Assembly: GCA_024637295.1 (NCBI GenBank)
Contig: JAGXFL010000013.1
Coordinates: 124,001 to 188,000 of the forward strand
Direction of reading: 5' to 3'
DNA length: 64,000 nucleotides
Source: Sulfuricurvum sp.
GTDB lineage: Bacteria > Campylobacterota > Campylobacteria > Campylobacterales > Sulfurimonadaceae
Below, piece by piece: positions 61,300 through 64,000 of the stretch. Made by a program: the position numbers and the translations under genes. Under the pieces are notes generated by a model, which worked only from the letters and a program-made list of their open reading frames with translations, did not search any database and had not been told where the DNA came from. How positions within the stretch are numbered: position 1 is the stretch's first letter; each line of letters begins with the position of its first letter.

Positions 61300-62775
61300 T
61301 TGAGAAAAAAAACCGTTTTAGTCATTACTGATGGGATCGGGTATTCTCCAAAGCACGATTTTAATGCATTTTATGCAGCCAAAAAACCGACCTACGATTG
61401 GTTATTTGAACAAGTGCCTCACGCGTTAATCGATACGTCAGGGTTGAGTGTCGGATTGCCTGAGGGGCAAATGGGTAATTCAGAAGTAGGTCATATGAGT
61501 ATCGGCAGCGGTCGGGTGCTGTATCAAGATCTGGTGAAGATTTCACTAGCTCTGGAAGATGGAAGTTTCGCTCGTAACGAAGTTTTTGGTACGTTGTTGA
61601 AATCTTCCAATCGACTTCATTTGATCGCCCTTATGAGCGATGGCGGGGTTCATTCACACATCGATCATTTATTGGGCGTTGCTGATGTTGCTGCAACTGC
61701 CGGTCGTGAAGTATGGCTTCACCTGATTAGCGATGGACGTGATGTGGCGCCAACGTCGGCGTTGCTCTTTTTGCAAACGGTTCTGGCGCATGGTGATAAA
61801 AATATTAAAATAGCTACCTTGGGCGGACGCTTTTACGGTATGGATCGCGATAATCGTTGGGAACGTATCGAAAAAGGGTACGATGCAATCGTGCGTGCGC
61901 ATCCAAAAACGGAACAAAGCGTCTCCGATTACATTGAAAATGCGTACGCAAAAGGGGAAACCGATGAATTTATTACCCCTACGGCATTTGATGGGTATGA
62001 AGGCTTTTGTGAAGGGGACGCTGTCTTAACGCTCAATTTCAGAAGCGATCGTATGCGTCAGCTGGCATCCGTATTGGGTGATTCTGAATTTAAAGGGTTT
62101 GAACGCACGTACATACCGGTTCATCTCGCTACGATGACACAGTACGATAAAAACCTTCCGCTTCCGGTTCTTTTTCCCAAAGATGCACCGACCAATACGC
62201 TTGCAGAAGTCATTTCACGAGAGGGTCTGCGTCAGCTGCACACGGCAGAGACCGAGAAATATGCGCACGTCACTTTTTTCTTTAACGGCGGTATCGAAGA
62301 GCCGTATGAAAATGAAACGCGCGTGCTCATTCCCAGCCCGCAGGTCAAAACCTACGACATGCAGCCCGCAATGAGTGCTCCCGAAGTAGGGGACGTGGTT
62401 GTCAAAGCGATGGACGAGGGGTATGATTTTGTGGTGGTCAACTTTGCGAACGGAGATATGGTAGGACATACAGGGAACTATGACGCGGCCATTGCGGGAG
62501 TAGAAGCGGTTGATGGACAGCTCGCACGTATTATAGAGGCAAGCAAGCGCAACGATTATGCAGTGGTGATCACATCGGATCACGGCAATTGCGAAGAGAT
62601 GCGCGATGATGCAGGCAACACGTTAACCAATCATACCGTAGGCAAAGTATGGTGTTTTGTTCTCGACAGCGAAGTCAAAGAGGTTCATCCGGGAGCGCTT
62701 AACAATGTCGCACCAACGGTTTTAAAACTCATGGGGATTGAAAAACCGCATGAGATGGATATGCCACTTATTTAA
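61300..62775 (+). CDS. gpmI: 2,3-bisphosphoglycerate-independent phosphoglycerate mutase
   Basis: About 491 residues. The frame has no ATG at the right position; the TTG at 61300 with AAGGAG 6 bases upstream starts RKKTVLVITDGIGY, which matches the family N-terminus. Metal- and catalysis-related motifs GNSEVGHMSIGSGRV, DGRDVAPTSA, NFANGDMVGHTG and TSDHGNCEEM are present. It interconverts 3- and 2-phosphoglycerate and depends on manganese. Confidence 0.95.
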   Translation: MRKKTVLVITDGIGYSPKHDFNAFYAAKKPTYDWLFEQVPHALIDTSGLSVGLPEGQMGNSEVGHMSIGSGRVLYQDLVKISLALEDGSFARNEVFGTLLKSSNRLHLIALMSDGGVHSHIDHLLGVADVAATAGREVWLHLISDGRDVAPTSALLFLQTVLAHGDKNIKIATLGGRFYGMDRDNRWERIEKGYDAIVRAHPKTEQSVSDYIENAYAKGETDEFITPTAFDGYEGFCEGDAVLTLNFRSDRMRQLASVLGDSEFKGFERTYIPVHLATMTQYDKNLPLPVLFPKDAPTNTLAEVISREGLRQLHTAETEKYAHVTFFFNGGIEEPYENETRVLIPSPQVKTYDMQPAMSAPEVGDVVVKAMDEGYDFVVVNFANGDMVGHTGNYDAAIAGVEAVDGQLARIIEASKRNDYAVVITSDHGNCEEMRDDAGNTLTNHTVGKVWCFVLDSEVKEVHPGALNNVAPTVLKLMGIEKPHEMDMPLI

Positions 62776-62790
62776 CATAAAAGGAATCGA

Positions 62791-63534
62791 ATGAAGTTCA
62801 CAGGTAAAAATGTATTGGTAACGGGTTCAAGCAGAGGCATAGGTGCAGAAGTGGCACGTGTATTGGCAGGTTATGGATTAAAAGTATGGATCAACTACCG
62901 TAGCGGTGCGGATGCAGCAGACGCCGTTAAAGCGCAAATCGAAGCGGAAGGCGGCACTGCAGCGGTTATCGGATTTGATGTAGCGGATGAAGCGGCATTT
63001 GTGGATGCGATCAAAACCATTGTGGATGCGGATGGAGAACTCTCTTATTTGGTTAATAACGCAGGGATTACGAAAGACGGTTTGTCACTTCGTATGAAAA
63101 GTGAAGATTTCATGGCGGTTATCAATGCTAACTTGCTGTCGGCGTTTGTCGGATGTCGTGAGTCATTTAAAGCAATGCGTAAACAAAAATTTGGGGCAAT
63201 CGTCAATATCGCATCTATTGTCGGTGAAACAGGAAATGCGGGTCAAACGAATTATGCAGCTTCAAAGGGCGGCGTGATCGCAATGACCAAAAGCTTTGCA
63301 CAAGAAGCGGCAACCAGCGGTATTCGATACAACACGGTGACACCAGGATTTATTGCAACCGATATGACCGATGTTCTTAGTGATGATATCAAAGCTAGCT
63401 TCACATCCAAAATTCCGATGGGACGTTTTGGTGAGCCTAAAGAAGTAGCAGAAGCGACTGCTTTCTTGCTCAGTGATCACTCAAGCTACATCACGGGTGA
63501 GACTTTAAAAGTCAATGGCGGGATGTTCATGTAA
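62791..63534 (+). CDS. fabG: 3-oxoacyl-[acyl-carrier-protein] reductase
   Basis: 247 residues of the short-chain dehydrogenase family. NADPH motif TGSSRGIGAEVARVL, NNAGITKDGL, and the catalytic Ser-Tyr-Lys with YAASKGG are visible. It performs the first reduction in fatty-acid elongation. acpP and fabF follow, which supports this identity. Confidence 0.96.
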   Translation: MKFTGKNVLVTGSSRGIGAEVARVLAGYGLKVWINYRSGADAADAVKAQIEAEGGTAAVIGFDVADEAAFVDAIKTIVDADGELSYLVNNAGITKDGLSLRMKSEDFMAVINANLLSAFVGCRESFKAMRKQKFGAIVNIASIVGETGNAGQTNYAASKGGVIAMTKSFAQEAATSGIRYNTVTPGFIATDMTDVLSDDIKASFTSKIPMGRFGEPKEVAEATAFLLSDHSSYITGETLKVNGGMFM

Positions 63535-63576
63535 AAAGTCTTAAGGGCAATATTTTGCCACTTAAGCTAAATATGC

Positions 63577-63582
63577 TATAAT
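63577..63582 (+). promoter_or_regulatory. -10 box of acpP
   Basis: Extended -10 TGCTATAAT lies 34 bases before the acpP start at 63616. It implies separate transcription of this highly expressed gene. Confidence 0.65.
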
Positions 63583-63615
63583 TTTACGATTTTACTCATT
63601 AAAACAGGAGCTATT

Positions 63616-63846
63616 ATGGCGCTATTGGAAGATATTAAAGAAGTAGTGGTTGAACAACTAAGTGTTAACCCGGACGAAGTGAAAGCGGATTCTAAATTCG
63701 TAGAAGACCTTGGTGCAGACAGCCTTGACGTTGTTGAGTTGGTAATGGCTCTTGAAGAGAAGTTCGATATCGAAATTCCTGATGATGAAGCAGAAAAAAT
63801 CCAAACAGTTCAAGATGTAATCAATTACATCGAAGGTAAAAAATAG
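63616..63846 (+). CDS. acpP: Acyl carrier protein
   Basis: 76 residues, very acidic. The phosphopantetheine-attachment Ser is in [19 protein letters not shown], with the usual helix after it. It carries growing acyl chains. AGGAG precedes the ATG. Confidence 0.97.
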   Translation: MALLEDIKEVVVEQLSVNPDEVKADSKFVEDLGADSLDVVELVMALEEKFDIEIPDDEAEKIQTVQDVINYIEGKK

Positions 63847-63855
63847 TCCTTTTAT

Positions 63856-63874
63856 CAAGGCTTTTTTTGCCTTG
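63856..63874 (+). terminator. Hairpin after acpP
   Basis: A 6-bp stem (CAAGGC/GCCTTG) with a 7-T loop lies 10 bases after acpP. No T-run follows the stem on the plus strand, so it may be only a partial terminator allowing read-through into fabF. Confidence 0.4.
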
Positions 63875-63970
63875 GTATTCCATTATTTTAAACTGGTCTT
63901 AGATGTTTTTTTTCAATATTCTAGATAATGACGAAAAAATCTCTAAGATTAGCGACGCACAGGAGAAGAT

Positions 63971-64000
63971 GTGAAACGAATAGTAGTAACCGGTATGGGC
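63971..64000 (+). CDS. fabF: 3-oxoacyl-ACP synthase II, start only (partial)
   Basis: The last 30 bases start with GTG after AGGAGAAGAT and encode VKRIVVTGMG, the conserved N-terminus of FabF/KAS II. The order fabG, acpP, fabF supports it. The rest is outside the window. Confidence 0.85.
   Translation, partial: MKRIVVTGMG

Overview
The window looks like the chromosome of a free-living Campylobacterota (Epsilonproteobacteria) relative, most like the sulfur-oxidising Sulfuricurvum/Sulfurimonas group. This is inferred from gene style: a subunit c with a signal-peptide-like extension, a CheX-like domain fused to a CheA-like kinase, many sensory genes, an LptD/MCE pair, and compact AT-rich operons with TATAAT-type -10 boxes. 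No 16S gene is present, so the assignment is inference.

Layout. 1-1457: pseudopilin-like genes. 1503-7197 (minus): a sensory cassette of receiver, NIT-type hybrid kinase, HPt protein and PAS protein. 7264-14700: uvrC, an LptM-like micro-lipoprotein overlapping nadB, nhaD, then beta-carbonic anhydrase with a SulP transporter (probable inorganic carbon uptake). 14848-25303: guaA, hemD, a probable 6S RNA, purD, RDD protein, lptD, MCE protein, pnp and atpE.

25316-35062 is the main find: a complete-looking filamentous phage (inovirus) prophage in tRNA-Leu(GAG). A 24-bp direct repeat (25378-25401 and 35039-35062) bounds about 9.7 kb. It carries a tyrosine integrase, an HUH replication initiator, a secretin, a Zot/pI assembly ATPase, pVI-, pIII- and pVIII-like proteins, two tiny membrane proteins (one only 42 codons), a candidate ssDNA-binding protein, a divergent HTH regulator, a membrane protein of unknown function and a GC-rich hairpin cluster that may be the origin or packaging signal. 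Three genes share the same Shine-Dalgarno leader box, and a perfect 11-nt complement of that box sits in the loop of a hairpin inside the same operon. This suggests an undescribed RNA-level control circuit.

35252-45520: hypothetical gene, periplasmic rhodanese, GGDEF/EAL protein, exonuclease, TonB-like protein, then a four-gene cassette (BRCT-like/repeat protein, MoxR ATPase, VWA protein with an eroded metallopeptidase motif, Pif1-like helicase). 45675-52148: Rrf2 regulator with Fe-S type cysteines and matching palindromes, FetB permease, peroxiredoxin, ABC exporter, AI-2E family permease and small membrane proteins. 52300-55287: a CheA-like kinase with a CheX-like tail and its receiver.

56093-58888 holds the worn remains of a second, unrelated integration, at tRNA-Phe(GAA): a 44-bp near-perfect repeat, an integrase fragment, an AlpA-like HTH fragment and, farther away, another solo integrase arm domain. 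58942-64000: murD, mraY, gpmI, fabG, acpP and the start of fabF.
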